64,000 nt of DNA, from NCBI GenBank assembly GCA_007258455.2, contig VDFB02358134.1:213365314-213429313 (forward strand), in the 5' to 3' direction. A program made the position numbers and the translations under genes. Positions 1 to 12,188 of this stretch are shown piece by piece. Position 1 is the stretch's first letter. Every line of letters begins with the position of its first letter. The stretch comes from Sequoia sempervirens (taxonomy: Eukaryota; Streptophyta; Pinopsida; Cupressales; Cupressaceae). The notes under the pieces are model-generated. The model saw only the letters and a list, made by a program, of their open reading frames with translations, did not search any database and had not been told where the DNA came from.

Positions 1-379
1 TGAATTTATCAAAATAGTTAGCTTTTAGCTCACCTAAGAGTCCTATTCACACTTTTTAAGTCTCCACTTAGGAACTTTTAGCCTTTTTTCTCACTTCATA
101 ACATTGAGACATGTGTCCTAATCACTTGAGACACCTATTGCATGCATACTTTCCACTTACACACTTATCAAGTGAGCTCACAAGTGTTGCACACATTTGA
201 GGGTTGGTCATTGGTTTAGTCCTATCTTCCTACCTCATCTGCATTCCCTATACAAGCACAAGGCTTTCTAATTTTATTACACACTCTTTATTTTATATTG
301 ATAGAAATACTATTGTGCACATATTTTTACTTGTGTAATGTTATCAATTTGATCCCTTTGATCTTGACACTCTCAAACA
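1..379 (+). repeat. Element D 5' LTR (partial)
   Basis: It matches 3165-3545 over most of its length, including the shared stretches around TAGCTTTTAGCT, CATGTGTCCT and CAAGTGTTGCACA. The TATA position reads CCTATACAAG here against CCTATATAAG in the right LTR, so this promoter has lost its TATA consensus. The end is placed near 379, where the two copies stop matching. Divergence is clearly visible by eye, so the element is old. Confidence 0.7.
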
Positions 380-1179
380 TGAAATTAGATCCATGAGAGC
401 ATGCTCCTTCCCACATTAAGGTGACTCTCTCACATAGCCATGACATCATAGCATCATACAACCATTTTAAATTTTGAGTATTGATTTGTTTATTTTTAAT
501 GTTATTCTTTCAAAAACCTAGTGAATGGATACTTTAGTAGCTATTTTTTTGTTGGAGACATTTTTTTGCATCAAATTTGCATCTTCTACACATTATATAG
601 AAAGATTATTTTTGGATTTTGTTCATAGCAACAAAAAACTATTTGGGTATCTATTAGTTTCTATATATAGTAATTGATTCTTCCAAAAATATTGTCAAAA
701 TAGCATGACATGACCATTTTTATTGCAGATCAAACACTTTTTTTTATCAAATTGCATCTTCAACAAGTTGAAAAGAAACACACATTTTTTGGGTTTTGAT
801 CAAGTAATGTCAATTTTTTTTTTGGGTATTTGCTAGATTTTGAATATAGCAAGACAATTTTACAAAAAACTAAATCAAAAGTGTATAGGCTATTGTTGAC
901 ATGAAAAAAAATATTGTAATAAATTTTGATAATAACTCGAAATTGAGTGCTTTTTTCTTCAAAAGTTGGTATTTTTCATTTTCAATCTACTGGACTTACT
1001 TACATTGTAAAAATGACTAAATTATAAAGTGCCAAATTCCAAATTTTGGGGGGCTCTCAAATATTGAATCAAGGGGGTTTCTTGTATTATACCTTTGAGC
1101 ACTTTTGTGAGTCATTTAGATTTAAACACTTCCATATCTCCCTTAATTTTTTTCTTCCCAAACTTAATTTTTTCTTTAG

Positions 1180-1977
1180 CTGATATGGGTATGTGTAGGA
1201 TCATCATGGAAAAAATAGGCCCTTAAGTGGCAAAAAATTCAGAAAAAATCAGAGTTAGGCAACTTAACATTCAAATTTGAATAAGTTATCTATATTATTT
1301 CAAAAATATGTAAGAATAGAATCTATAGAAAATTGAATGTAGCTTCTAAACTACTAGGTTTATTTATTTATTTTAAATCTATTTGGTGAAAATTTGAACT
1401 TTCAATGCAGTAGCATGTAAATTTCAGGGAAAATAAGAAGTAGGTATCTGTCTGACCACCCTAACAACAATAAAATGATAATATTTTTTTATAATATTTT
1501 AGATATAAGTAGAGGACTCATTTCCCAATGTGATGCATATTTTTTTGTAATTTTTTTCCAAGTAAATAATTAATTATGAATTTTTTATTACAAAATTTAA
1601 AAAATATAAAAAATTGTATGTCTGACTACCTTAGCTTGGTAAAAAATTCATGAATTTTTTTTTTTTTTTAATCCTATAGTATAAGCATAGAATGTGATGC
1701 ATGTTTCAGATTCAAAAAATGTAATACCATTTGAAAGCTATAGATGTTTTTCAATCAGCCTATCAATCAGGACTTTAGTCATAATTCAAATAGAAAATGA
1801 ATAATAATTATTTATTAAATTCAAAGTAAAACATAATTTATATTGGTGGAAAGATGAGAATCTCCTTTAAAAACCCTTTTCGTTTCATCAATTTTTGGGT
1901 TAAAAAAGGTCGTCAGCCACATACCCATCATATTGCCACTTTTTGGCACATCATGGTCTTGCACATACCCATATCAG
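1180..1977. repeat. Inverted-repeat (fold-back/MITE-like) pair inside element D
   Basis: CTGATATGGGTATGTG at 1180-1195 is perfectly repeated in reverse complement at 1962-1977. The similarity continues weakly inward: a GTGGCAAAAA-like stretch lies about 35-50 bases inside the left arm and its complement inside the right arm. A second CACATACCCAT lies at 1918-1928. About 770 bases of AT-rich sequence without an ORF lie between the arms. It could be a MITE inserted into D or a native hairpin of D; no target duplication was recognised. Confidence 0.5.
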
Positions 1978-3146
1978 TCATGTCTCCAAACCCATGGAAA
2001 ATTAAATTATTGTAAGAAAATACATACCATAAATGAATGAATGTTAAAAAACTTGATGAATTTGAACTTTCTTGGCAACTTTATAAGTTACAAAAACTTT
2101 GCATTAAAATGGAATCAACTTGTTAGATTATTCTAAACAAGCACTTGTAGAAACATCTAGTCTCAATTAGTCATCTTGTGAGACATCACCATCATTTGAA
2201 GATGAAAATTGTATTCTGATGGCATGCATTGAAATCTCATCACCTAATGCCACTTCAAAACTAAGAGTTACTTCCTTGGGAACTTATAGAGCTTAAGTGC
2301 ACTAGGATATTATATCTCTAGATCCAACACATTGGGAAAAATTTCTACCACATATTACATCTTTTTTTGTAGAGTCTCACATTAAAAATTTGGAAGACAC
2401 CATTGAGGACATTAGTCATCTTTTCTATGAAATTTCTTGCAATACAATAGAGTTCATAGATGCTTCACAAAGAGAATCTAGTGATTCTTTGCAATAGAAC
2501 ATAACATATTTGGTACCTATTCTACATCAGTCCTCACATGGAGCATTTGAGAAGATTTCAAATATTACATCTAGGTTTTTTGATCGTGTGAAAAATAAAA
2601 AATCTTTATCTTACTTTCTACATATTCCTATTAGGAATGAAAAGTCATCTTGCACACAGTTGTGGTGTTGTTTCTTCTCAAATTGAGAAATATTATTTAA
2701 TATTCATAGATTATCTGCAACATCCCATGTTGAGCATCTACTAACACTACAAGCATCATTTTAAGGAGATGTTGCATGGTTTCTCTTCTCCTATCAGTTT
2801 TTGAGAGGAAGCATTTCCTCGTATGGAGTTCATTACTTCAATTTTTTTTTTAGGGGAAGGGGTCACATAGACCTTATTTCCTTTCTCTCCTATGGGAGGA
2901 ACATTCATTGTACTTATGTGATAGAAGTAGTACTCGAGGGATCATCATGAGTCCTTATATCTTCTTCACTTGTACATTTATTTTCAATGCATTTCTCTTT
3001 TGGGGAGGAGTTTTATTTCCCAAATTGGGTTTTCCTCTTTTTTCTACTTTTTGATAAAATTGTACATGAGTACCGGCTAACATGGCCTAATATTCAAGAC
3101 TTATCATTTTGCATAAATTGTTGGACCTAAGTTTCACTTAAGGGGG

Positions 3147-3545
3147 TGTTGGTGTAAATAGTGACCTTATCAAACTAGTTAGCTTTTAGCTTACCTACAA
3201 GAGTATTATCCACATTTCTTAAGTATCCACCTAAGGAATTTTATCCTTTTGTCTCACTTCATAGCATTGGGACATGTGTCCTCCTAATTTGAGACACCTA
3301 TTTCATGTATACATGGTACTTTCTCACACACTTGTCAAGTGAGATCACAAGTGTTGCACATATTGGAGGGTTAGTCAGTTGTTCAATCCTACCTTCCTAC
3401 CTCATCTACCTTGCCTATATAAGAAAGGATTTCTCATTATATTATACACTCCTCATTTTATATTAATAGACATTACTATTGTGCTCATATTTTCACTTGT
3501 GGAAGGTTATCAATTCAAGCTCTTTGATCTTAACATTCTCCAAAA
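3147..3545 (+). repeat. Element D 3' LTR
   Basis: It begins TGTTGGTGTAAATAG after the purine tract 3137-3146 and contains a good TATA box (TATATAAG, 3416-3423). The right border near 3545 is set by loss of similarity to the left LTR and is uncertain by a few bases. Confidence 0.7.
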
Positions 3546-4198
3546 TTTTCACCAATTGATTGGTATTTATTTTTCTTGTACAACCTTGTTTAAAGCAACA
3601 ATGATGTTTGTTAGTGTTTTTGATGTCTTCTGTATCATTGTTCTTGGCATTCCAAGTATATATGCTCATGTGCAATTTAATATATCAATGTTTCATCTTA
3701 AGTTTTATAGCCATTCTTGTGTTCTTTAAAAATATTCTCTTGGACCATGTACTAGGTGTGATGCTTCAGGAATTACATTGTACCTCTCTTGTTCAATCCT
3801 AAGGGTACATTGAACTTGTAATTTGTACAAACCACAAGTCAATATGGATATGTAAAAATTATAGTTATTAATCTAAACTATAGAAAGACTAAATTTTATA
3901 TAGTTTTTGCATAAGTATTGTGTGATGCTAGGCTTAGTAGCACAATGGTAGGATTTTGGAAAGTTTGAAACCATATTGTAAATAGGGAAGATTTTATTGA
4001 CTAAAAACTCAATGGATTGAAGGTCAATAGTTTGAGCATTGAGGTAGAGAATTTGGGTAAACTTAATAATTTGGAAATTTGTGAATATGTAAACCCCTCA
4101 TCACTCTATGTGATTCTATAATGAACTCTATTAGAAATGACAATGAACTTAGATAAATATAAATAAAATGGTGACCTTTAACATGTTTGTAGAGGGAA
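3546..4198. other. Intergenic AT-rich stretch, nothing recognised
   Basis: Short ORFs are present but carry no known motif, and none is longer than about 70 codons. The sequence lies between element D and relic F. A tRNA-promoter-like pair was examined and rejected. Confidence 0.5.
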
Positions 4199-4285
4199 TG
4201 GTGCAGTCAAGGATGGAGGGTCTAGGAATAGGACTGTCCAGCCTTGCAATAATAGTAAACACAACAAAAAATCAAAGAATGCATC
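4199..4285 (-). repeat. Terminal fragment of the element F 3' LTR
   Basis: About 85 bases match 6210-6295 (both contain CAAGGATGGAGGGTC and TAGTAAACACAACA). In minus-strand reading this is the last part of the LTR, joined directly to protease sequence, which marks the breakpoint of the internal deletion. Confidence 0.65.
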
Positions 4286-4429
4286 TAAGGATCTACACTT
4301 CCTTGGAATCAAAGAAAAAAACATGTTTTCATGTCTCAGTCCATCCAAAAATTTCCTTCCATCTACCAAATTGATTCTAGTTGTACCACATACTTCAATT
4401 TCAAGTTCATCTTCCAAAGGTGTAAGGTG

Positions 4430-6010
4430 ATTCTCTTTCCATTGGACGTTATGGTATAGGTATTCTTTCTCCCATTATGTATAAATTTATTATCATACTA
4501 CAAAGGTCTACCCAACAACATATGACATACATCCATTGGCATAATATCACATAGTACTTCATCATGATATGACTCTATAAAAATTTTTACTAAACATTGC
4601 TCACTTGCTAGTATCTTGTGCTCATCTTGAATCTAGGCTATCCTATAAGGCTTCAAATGTTTTCTTCTTTCCAAATTCAACTTTGTCACCATTTCCTCAT
4701 AAAATAGGTTATCTATGCTACCACTATCAGTGAAAACTTTGCAACACTTACCTCTTGCTTTGCATCTAGTCTAGAACAAAATTTTCCTCTATGGTGCTTC
4801 CTTAGGTACTTATTTCTCCTAGAACAGTGCTCTCCTCATGAATAATGATTCTCCCTTCTTAGGGCTTCCTCTAGAACTTGACGATTCCACTAGTTCTTCC
4901 TCCACATATTCGGTTCTTGCATGATTTTCAATCTTCTTACTTTCTTGGCAACATTCAAATGCTCTATGTCCTTCTCCTCTACACTTAACACAAGTTACTC
5001 TAAAATTTCTCTTGTCATATCCTTGATCATCTCTCTGGTATTGATCATTGTGGTAAGAATTGTAGCCTCCTGTAATGTGGCGATAAGAATTTTTTTCATC
5101 TCTCCCTTTATGGTACGAACTGGAATCCCTCTATTCCTTTTGGTATGAATCTCTGTCCTTTTATTGATCTGCATATAGTTTTTCTAATCTGGAATGTGAC
5201 CTTCCTTTCTAAAATCTACCTCCTCTTCCTCTCTACCTTTTTTCATGTCTTTTTTTTAGCTTGTTCTCCACCTTTAATGCAAATTGATATGCTTCCTCTA
5301 CCAAATTCATCCTTACCAGACTCAACTCTTAATGAATGTTCATCCTTAGACCATTGATATATCTTGCCACTTTCTCCTTGCTTGCTATGTCCAGTCATGA
5401 TGATGATCTGATGAAATTCCTCAGTGTATTATTTCACAGTCTTTTCCTTCTATCTAAAGTTTTCTAATCTCTTCAGCAACTCCAACTCATAGTCCGTGGG
5501 TATAAAATAGTTCTTCAATTTTTTCACCATTCTATCCCATTTCACAATCTTCTCTTTACCTTTTTTGTTTCTCTCCAATTAAACTTCCTTCCACCATATT
5601 GCAACATGTCCTTTCAGTTTAGTGTTTGAAAATCTCACTCTCTCTGGATCTTCAATTTTTTCATATTCAAAGTATTCTTCAATGTCATTTATTCAATCAA
5701 TCAACTCTTCAGGATTTAGGTTATCAGTATAGTTTGAAATCTCCATTCTAGGTCACTTTCCTATGTTTGAAATAGCCTTCAACATCTTCATTTGATCTAA
5801 TTCTTCCTCTTCTAAGGTTTCTTTAGTTAGGTGTGCAACTTGAAGTTCATCATCATCACTTTCATCATTAGGTCTAGGGTTTAAGCATTTTCTTCCATCT
5901 TCTTCAATAGAATCCAATCTCACTTTCATACAAGTTTGCATCATTTCCATCATCTCATCCATCTTTCCAACAACATTAATAGTAGTATGAATTCTCCTTG
6001 GTAGCATCTC
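4430..6010 (-). pseudogene. gag-protease remnant of element F
   Basis: The gag starts near 6007 (MLPRRIHTTINVVGKMDEMM) with an acidic linker. Retrotransposon-gag-like text in other frames follows at 5750-5390, including WWKEV and the TEEFHQI / MTGHS pattern common in chromoviral gags. A zinc-knuckle-like stretch (ECVEEKDIEH/FECC in shifted frames) lies near 4940-5000. At about 4730-4500 a protease-like segment reads CKVFTDSGSIDNLFY, with the D-S-G catalytic triplet, then DVCHMLLGRP. Frameshifts and stops prevent translation of a polyprotein. The chromovirus assignment rests on the gag wording, the DSG protease and the Met-type primer site; the subfamily is not determined. Confidence 0.65.
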
Positions 6011-6192
6011 TTCCTAGGATCTAGTGCAACTGCCTCAAGTCAACGATCTAGCTATAGGGTTGCAACTTCCTCACAATCGTCAATACTTTAACAAACACAA
6101 TTAGGCTACCTCAAGTTAGCAATTTTTCCACACAAGGATCTTACAGAATTCCTTGCTCAACTTTACTTTCCTCTCCCAAGGTCCACAAACTC

Positions 6193-6204
6193 GCTCTAAT
6201 ACCA
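6193..6204 (-). other. Primer-binding site of element F (initiator Met tRNA type)
   Basis: The minus strand reads TGGTATTAGAGC, one base different from the plant consensus TGGTATCAGAGC that pairs with the 3' end of initiator methionine tRNA. It lies 5 bases inside the probable LTR end. The single change is again C to T. Confidence 0.75.
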
Positions 6205-6209
6205 CTTGG

Positions 6210-6912
6210 TGCAATCAAGGATGGAGGGTCCAGGAATAGGACTATCCAACCTTGCAGCAATAGTAAACACAACAGAAACTCAAAGAATTGGAATAAAAAT
6301 CCCACATGAGGGGTATAGAGAATGATCCATTATTCACTGGAAACATGCCCTACCTCTGGCTTATAGATTACAAAATGATATGGAGCTAAGCCCATAAATA
6401 CAATGTGGGTTAAAGCCTTTATCTCCTATATCTTCCTACTTCTCTATCACTCTATCACTACTACCTAATGAAACTACACAATGCTTATATATATATACAT
6501 ATATCAATTCCCAACTCTGAAAAAGGTCTGCGTCAGCCTCAAGAGGTCCCAAAACCCCAAAATTGATAACACGTGTGAAGGTTTCCCAAAACATATGATT
6601 CTCCTTTGATCCTTGGATAAAAATGATGTGAATCAGAACAAAGCTTCCTTGATGGATGTTCATTCTTATGAAATGGTTTCTTGAGCTCCACAAGTCACGA
6701 GATAGGTTCACACACTTGAAAATCCAAGACTGGTCTGTGAATGCTCTCTGTCCAATTACAACTGGTATTCTGTTAGCGATATCTTCATACTGTGATCTCC
6801 AAAACACTTGACTTATGGATATGATGTAGATGTTGCAATGAATATCATATATCCTACTCCATGAGCTCTGATGTTACAATGCGGTATGAAATACTAAGAC
6901 TGGGTCCTGACA
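6210..6912 (-). repeat. Element F 5' LTR
   Basis: In minus-strand reading it starts TGTCAGGACCC and ends near TTGCACC, just upstream of the primer-binding site. An AT-alternating TATA-like run (TATATATATA) lies at about 6486-6500. A 123-codon minus ORF at 6436-6807 lies wholly inside the LTR and is treated as chance. The inner border is uncertain by a few bases. Confidence 0.65.
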
Positions 6913-7001
6913 GTTAACTATTGAAATGTAAGAAAACATGAATGCAAATATTTTTGGTTGATGCAAGATTGCTTGCAACCTGGGATGCTCCCACATTAGT
7001 G

Positions 7002-7160
7002 AACATGATTGTTGTAGATAAGTTAGAGCTCAATGAACTATGGGTTATTTTCTTGAATAGTCTAGGTACTATTGTTCAAGCAAGATCATAGAGATTGTAT
7101 CACTAGTTGGGATCACTTGCACCTTACCCTCATAGAAGGAGAAACTAGGATTGGATGGAG
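7002..7160 (+). pseudogene. Copia-type gag scrap
   Basis: A plus-strand frame gives VDKLELNELWVIFLNSLG and, after a frameshift near 7090, SWDHLHLTLIEGETRIGW. This order (a leucine-rich stretch ending in a small-residue turn, then a W-D-x-L ... E-E-T-R stretch) is the pattern I associate with the C-terminal part of plant Ty1/copia gag (UBN2-like). It is only about 50 codons and isolated, so the family call is tentative. Confidence 0.35.
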
Positions 7161-8639
7161 TTAGAAGACTATAGGATAACATAATATTTTGTAATTGGCA
7201 TGTAGTCAATAATTATGAATGCATTATACTTATTTAAGTACTATGATAATGTATCTAAACATATAAGGATATTACACTCAGAATGAAAGGAATCTATGAA
7301 ATTAAATTATGGAATGAAAAAATTGATCATAGTTTTATAGTTTTATAGCATATTTTTAAATTCTTCCAACTCATGCATGTGATATTAGTTACTTTTGTCC
7401 ATATTTTATATTTGTAATTTTAATTCATATCATTTAAAATAATCTCTTATAATTAAATTGGGTATTAAACTATTAATTATTTAACTATATCCAAACACTT
7501 AAAAATGGAAATAATTCATAAATACCCTTTTTACTTTATAATATGTAACACTTGACTATGGCTAATGTAGTAAACTAATATTTAGAGAAAAGATGAAGGA
7601 TTGGTTAAGTACAATAGTAAAATCTATAGTTAGGCAACCTTTTTGAATAATTGATTCAATTATAGTTGAGCTGCAAACCTAGTTAGTCCTCCATTCATTC
7701 TTTCATTTCCACACATATTAAAACCTCAATAATGTTTACTAGAAAATAATATTTAATATAAAAATAATTAAAAATTTGGTAAATTATAATACCATCTATA
7801 TTCCTACTTAATCAATCATGTGAACTTTAATATTTATAATTTTAGTCCATATCAATTATTTAATCAAGCAAATAGCTCAATAATAATATCTCTAAAATTA
7901 TCTCAAATTATCTAAAATAATATAATAGATAATTATAATATGGATACAATTAAATAAAATATATTTTTTCTAAAAGGGGATGTAGCCTATCTATATCTTG
8001 AACTAGAACATATGGATATCTTGATCCATGGACTATAGTCACATGATGTGACCTAATTCCCTAAATTCAAATTTCAAAAACCAAAGTTCTAAAGTCAAAC
8101 CTTCTTAAAAGTACTTGTCATATTATAAAACTACATGTGAAAAAGGTTAAATTTTGTAACCATGATTTAATTGGTAGCAAGAATCACTTAACATGTTTGT
8201 TTGATTATAGAGAATGTAAAGCTAAATTTAATATTTATACACTACATCTCTACATCAAGCCACTAGATATGCACCCATATTTTATGTGTGGCATATATTT
8301 AACAATTAGTTTATCTTTATGAGATAGACTACTATGAAGACAAACCTACAACTCATACAAGAAGACTAAGACACATTGCATGGACCGGTATACATGATAT
8401 GACTATCAAATACTAGGATGCATAACATGGTTCAATTTATAACAATAACATTCTTTATATAGTTTTTTTACATTACACTAATCCTTTATTTATATAGACC
8501 CCCAACTCTTTTAGATAGACCAGATTAGATAAACCAATACAACCCAACAAAGAATAAAGATACAACTATAATGACTAGCACTATAATGAAAAAATAGTTT
8601 CAATGTTGCAAACCAACAACAACCACCACAATGAATTAA
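7161..8639. other. AT-rich intergenic sequence, nothing recognised
   Basis: This stretch has very high A+T and many short direct ATTA/TTAA runs. The longest ORF (8137-8322, plus, 61 codons) has no recognisable motif, and no LTR borders were seen. Confidence 0.5.
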
Positions 8640-9720
8640 CACATAACCTTAATCACCTTGTGAAACCTAGAAAATTGTAGTGGTATGTAATGTCTTAGCA
8701 CACACACAACCATCTATTTTCTACAAGTTTCACTCAAGGAAAACCTAGAGATCTCAATCTAATGATAGAATTAAGGATAAAGATATGTAATAAAGTGTCC
8801 TCAGGTATGATTAAAGAGTACATATGGGTTCACCACCAAGCTAGGGCTTGGAAAGATAAGAAATGTAAAATATATGCAAAACTTAACTATATGACCTAGA
8901 TTATGAAAATGAAATGCAGAATACAAGACTAACAAAGTATAGAGGTGCACCTAGAAACTGAAGAGGCTTGAATGAAGGTCAAAAATCCTAGAAATATTGA
9001 ATTTAATGCTCATTGGGACTCAAACACTAGTGTGGAAAATATAGTCCCGGTTTAGGGTTTCGGGCAGAAACTAAAATCTAGAACTATTGAATCAAGATCT
9101 AGAGAATTTTTTTGAAAATAGGTATACTGGGAGTCATACACCACAAGTGGTGATTTAGTCCCAGTATCAGGGTTGATCCAAAACTATGAGGTCCTTTAGT
9201 GATTTCCTGTAGCTTCCCTCCTACCAAATCTCTGAGTTTGAATCACTGAATTTTGCCCTGTAAATGACTTTTTGTGATCTTGCAAGTAAGGTGACAACTT
9301 TGATAGCTTGAAAAATTTTCTCCAATATTACTCCTCAATGAATATTCAACTTAAATCTACAAATCACACATCAAAGAGATGGAAAATGTTGTTTTTTTAG
9401 TGGATGGGGGTTTTCCTTGGTCAAACCCCGTTTTAGTAATCAAACCTTTAAATGAATAGAAATAGAATCATGGAGGATTTATGAATGAAAAATATACAAT
9501 GTTGCAACTCACTAAAACCTTGAAAAAAAGGTCACAATCTTGTAAGTAATGGCTGGCACAATTTTGGATCTTGAATCTCGCTTGAATGCTTGCTTGAATC
9601 ATAAAACCCTACATCACAAATGTTAGCTCAAAAACAAACAAGATGCATGTTGACTTTGACATGATGTTTGATACTTGAATACTGGTATAAAATGATTGAT
9701 AATCACTGGTGAATGATCTT
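8640..9720 (+). repeat. Diverged LTR fragment related to the element B LTR
   Basis: Several blocks match the B LTR (30618-32229) in the same order: a segment on GTGCACCTAGAAACTGAAGA, a GGGACTCA...AGTCCC region, and a stretch around GGGTTTTCCTTGGTCAAACC followed by TAATCAAACCTT and AATGAATA. Similarity is patchy, so this is an old solo LTR or truncated copy of a related family. Borders are approximate. Confidence 0.5.
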
Positions 9721-9721
9721 T

Positions 9722-10045
9722 GTTGGTGTAATTAATTATTTAGTTACACTTACATAATTTTACTTAGGTATTTAATTATATGTCTAGGTATCATTTACTA
9801 AGTGATGAGTTCACATGTTTGCTTAGGATATAAGATTCCTTCTAGAAGGATGAATTGTTTTTTTCTAGAAGTCTTATCTTATCTAGCATCATTTCCTAAG
9901 TAGTTAGTTAGTTGTCACATGTCATAAGATTATGACACACTTCAACATCATATTACATACTACATCATAACCTTGCCTATATAAGGAAGGAATCATATTT
10001 ACTTTTGTAGACATGTAAAATTGACTTAACACTTGTCACAAATTC
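9722..10045 (+). repeat. LTR related to element D (solo or truncated)
   Basis: It starts TGTTGGTGTAATTAATT, similar to the first bases of the D 3' LTR, and carries CCTTGCCTATATAAGGAAGG with a TATA box at 9978-9985, also as in D. No partner LTR or polypurine tract is visible nearby. It ends near the start of the 52-bp array; the exact border is not resolved. Confidence 0.55.
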
Positions 10046-10557
10046 AGAATGTCTCGGAACGACCCCAAAATGACTCAAAACAACCCTTAATCAACTCCAA
10101 ACGTCTTAGAACGAACTTGAAATGACTCAAAACAAATCTGAATCAACTTGGAACATCTCAGAATGACCCCAAAAAGACATGAAACAACTCTAAATCGACT
10201 CAGAACATCTCAGAACGACCCCATAATGACTCATAACAACTCTGAATCAACTCAAAACATCTTGGAATGACCCTAGAACAACTTGGAACAACTCTGAATC
10301 AACCTAGAACATCTTGGAACGACCCTAGAATGACTCAAAACAACTCTAAATCAACTTGGAACATCTCAGAACGACCTCAAAATGACTCAGAACAACTTTG
10401 AATCAACCTGAAACAACTTGGAACAACTCTGAATCAACTAAGAACGAATTTGAATCAACTCAGAATATCTTTGAATCAACTCAAAACATCTCTGAACATC
10501 TCTAAAACATCTCAAAATCATCCCACAACATCTCACAATGCATCGAATGGCATCGAA
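10040..10557. repeat. 52-bp minisatellite array
   Basis: The AACGACCCC-like landmark recurs at 10059, 10110, 10162, 10214, 10266, 10318 and 10370, spacings of 51 or 52 bases. Each unit has four related segments of about 13 bases built on words such as GACTCAAAACAAC, GAATCAACTC and AACATCTCAGAAC. After 10420 the order decays into shorter ATCTC/GAATCAACT words up to about 10557. The period is not a multiple of three and there is no ORF. It abuts the LTR of element E. Confidence 0.8.
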
Positions 10558-11671
10558 TGACATCTAAAACCCTATTTCCTCTATTAATTGAATAATACAA
10601 CATTATTTAATTAATTCACTTTTTCATAATTCTCGACAAATTAAATAAATATTTTTTATTTAGTAAAGTCTTGAAAACCCTAATTCTACTATTAATCGAA
10701 TAATACAATGTTAATTGATTAATTCACATTTCATCATTTTCGACCAAATAAATAAATTACATTTATTTAATAAAGTCCTAATCTTATCTTATTTCATCTT
10801 GATTAGTCAAATGACATTGATTATTTGATTATGTCACTAATTCACCTTATTACTCAAAATTAATTGAATTATTAAATCACAATAATTTAATTATCACACT
10901 TCCCTCCAAAATTTGAATAATTAAATCAAACTATTCAAATCAGCAAAATCAAAATCAAAATCAAAATTGAATTAATTAATTAATATTCCTCACCCACTTT
11001 TTGATTGAGAAAATCATGGATTGCTAACTAAGAAATCTATTTTTCTAACTAAGCAATCTGATTTTGCTAACTCAACCCTAATTGATCAATCAATTGCTAA
11101 CTAAGCAATCAAAATCCTAACTAGCCAATCTATTCTTCAATTACCCTAATGGTGCAATCAACTTTTGCACAATTTCCTCATGTCTAAATCCTCTCAACTC
11201 ATTTTGACCATTGATCTGGATATTCTCCAACGTGATCTTGACCTTCGATTCAAAATTGTTTTATCTATATAACAAGCCTTTATATTCACAAATAATATCA
11301 TAATTTCAACTTACCTTATGCAATGAAGTGTTGTCAAGATCACCATTGATAGAGCTTCATCATTTCTTCAAGAACAAGCATCAATCATCAAGCTTTTGCG
11401 TACAAGCAATGGAGGATTTGCAGTGATACAAACAACCCAACATCATGCAAATGCACTCCAACATGGGATGGTAATCTCTTCTTTTTTTATTTGAATTCAT
11501 TTTGTTAATCTTAGGATCTCATTTCATTCAAATAGCTTAGATTTGCACATTTCATGAGTGATGGAATATGATAGCTTAAGTGTTTTGAATTAGATTAGTT
11601 CTTGATTTCAATCTTGCACTTGATCTTTATTTCATGTCATTTTTCCTGATGGATTCCATCCCCCTCACACA
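10558..11671 (+). repeat. Element E 5' LTR
   Basis: The start TGACATCTAAAACCC resembles the LTR start of element A (TGTAGACACCTAAAATT). The end CCCTCACACA is followed by a 3-base spacer and the primer site. The length of about 1114 bases is close to the 1183 of A. Positions 10580-10930 hold a string of AT-rich inverted repeats. A TATA box (CTATATAAC) is at 11265-11273. No second LTR was available for comparison, so the 5' border rests on similarity only. Confidence 0.55.
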
Positions 11672-11674
11672 TTC

Positions 11675-11693
11675 TGGCATGCCTAGTGGGACC
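11675..11693 (+). other. Primer-binding site of element E
   Basis: TGGCATGCCTAGTGGGACC lies three bases after the LTR end. It starts with TGG, as required for pairing with a tRNA CCA tail, and matches the element A site (TGGCGCCCACTGTGGGGCC) at about two thirds of positions. The priming tRNA is not identified. Confidence 0.6.
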
Positions 11694-12188
11694 TAGGTCC
11701 TCATCACTAACATTTTTATGAGCTAAGTTACAAGTTACATGGATCTAAGAGCTTTTAGAGACATTTCACGGACTTCCCAACAAAATCTCGCTTTTGATTG
11801 GAAAAATTTATGAGCTTTTTCCACAAATATTAGTGCCTTTTCCATGGGAATGGCGTCTTTTCTATAAAACCAGCACTTTTTCTCTAAAAGAATGCTTTTG
11901 TTTTTTTATGGGTGTGCACCTGTACGAAAAATCTGAGCTTTTGCCAGAATTCTAAGCTTTTGCAAAAAAATAAATTGAGCTTTTGATTTTTCTTTTGAGC
12001 ATTTTCTCTAGAAGACAAGTGCATGAATATTGCACTATTTTAATGACCCTTCTTTCTAACTTATTGGTTGTTTTGCAGGAATTAATGGATTTCTATGCAA
12101 GATTGTAAAAGATACTAACTTGTTTTGTGCAGAGAAGACGATTGTTCCAATATTTTTGGAGATACCAATTAATTTTGTTTAGTAACTT

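Larger units (their letters stand above)
1..3545 (+). mobile_element. Element D: short non-coding LTR retroelement, left edge cut by the window
   Basis: The first 379 bases are repeated, with divergence, from about 3165 to 3545, in the same orientation. The right copy starts with TGTTGGTGTAAATAG directly after a purine run (CTTAAGGGGG, 3137-3146), which fits a polypurine tract followed by a plus-strand 3' LTR. The roughly 2.8 kb between the LTRs shows no gag, protease, RT or integrase motif on either strand, so the element looks non-autonomous. The first bases of the 5' LTR lie outside the window, so no target-site duplication can be tested. A fold-back repeat pair occupies 1180-1977. Small ORFs here have no domain support. 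Confidence 0.7.
4199..6912 (-). mobile_element. Element F: degraded Ty3/gypsy chromovirus-like relic
   Basis: Read on the minus strand it has a 5' LTR (6912 down to about 6210, starting TGTCAGGACC), a primer-binding site, gag and protease remnants. At 4285 the sequence jumps into about 85 bases matching the last part of the LTR (compare 4199-4285 with 6210-6295). RT, RNase H, integrase, the polypurine tract and most of the 3' LTR are therefore missing, most simply by one large internal deletion. The coding part has several frameshifts. No matching target-site duplication was found. Confidence 0.7.

Noticed and set aside
3935..3972. A-box-like (TAGTAGCACAATGG) and B-box-like (GTTTGAAACC) pair suggesting a tRNA-derived SINE
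   Set aside because: The boxes are only about 15 bases apart, too close for a tRNA-type internal promoter, and no SINE tail or flanking duplication was seen.
6436..6807. 123-codon minus ORF
   Set aside because: It lies wholly inside the element F LTR and has no recognisable domain; long open frames in LTRs arise by chance.
10022..10560. The 52-bp array as a CRISPR-like or coding repeat
   Set aside because: There is no constant repeat with unique spacers; all parts of the unit vary together, the period is not a multiple of three, and the context is plant nuclear DNA.
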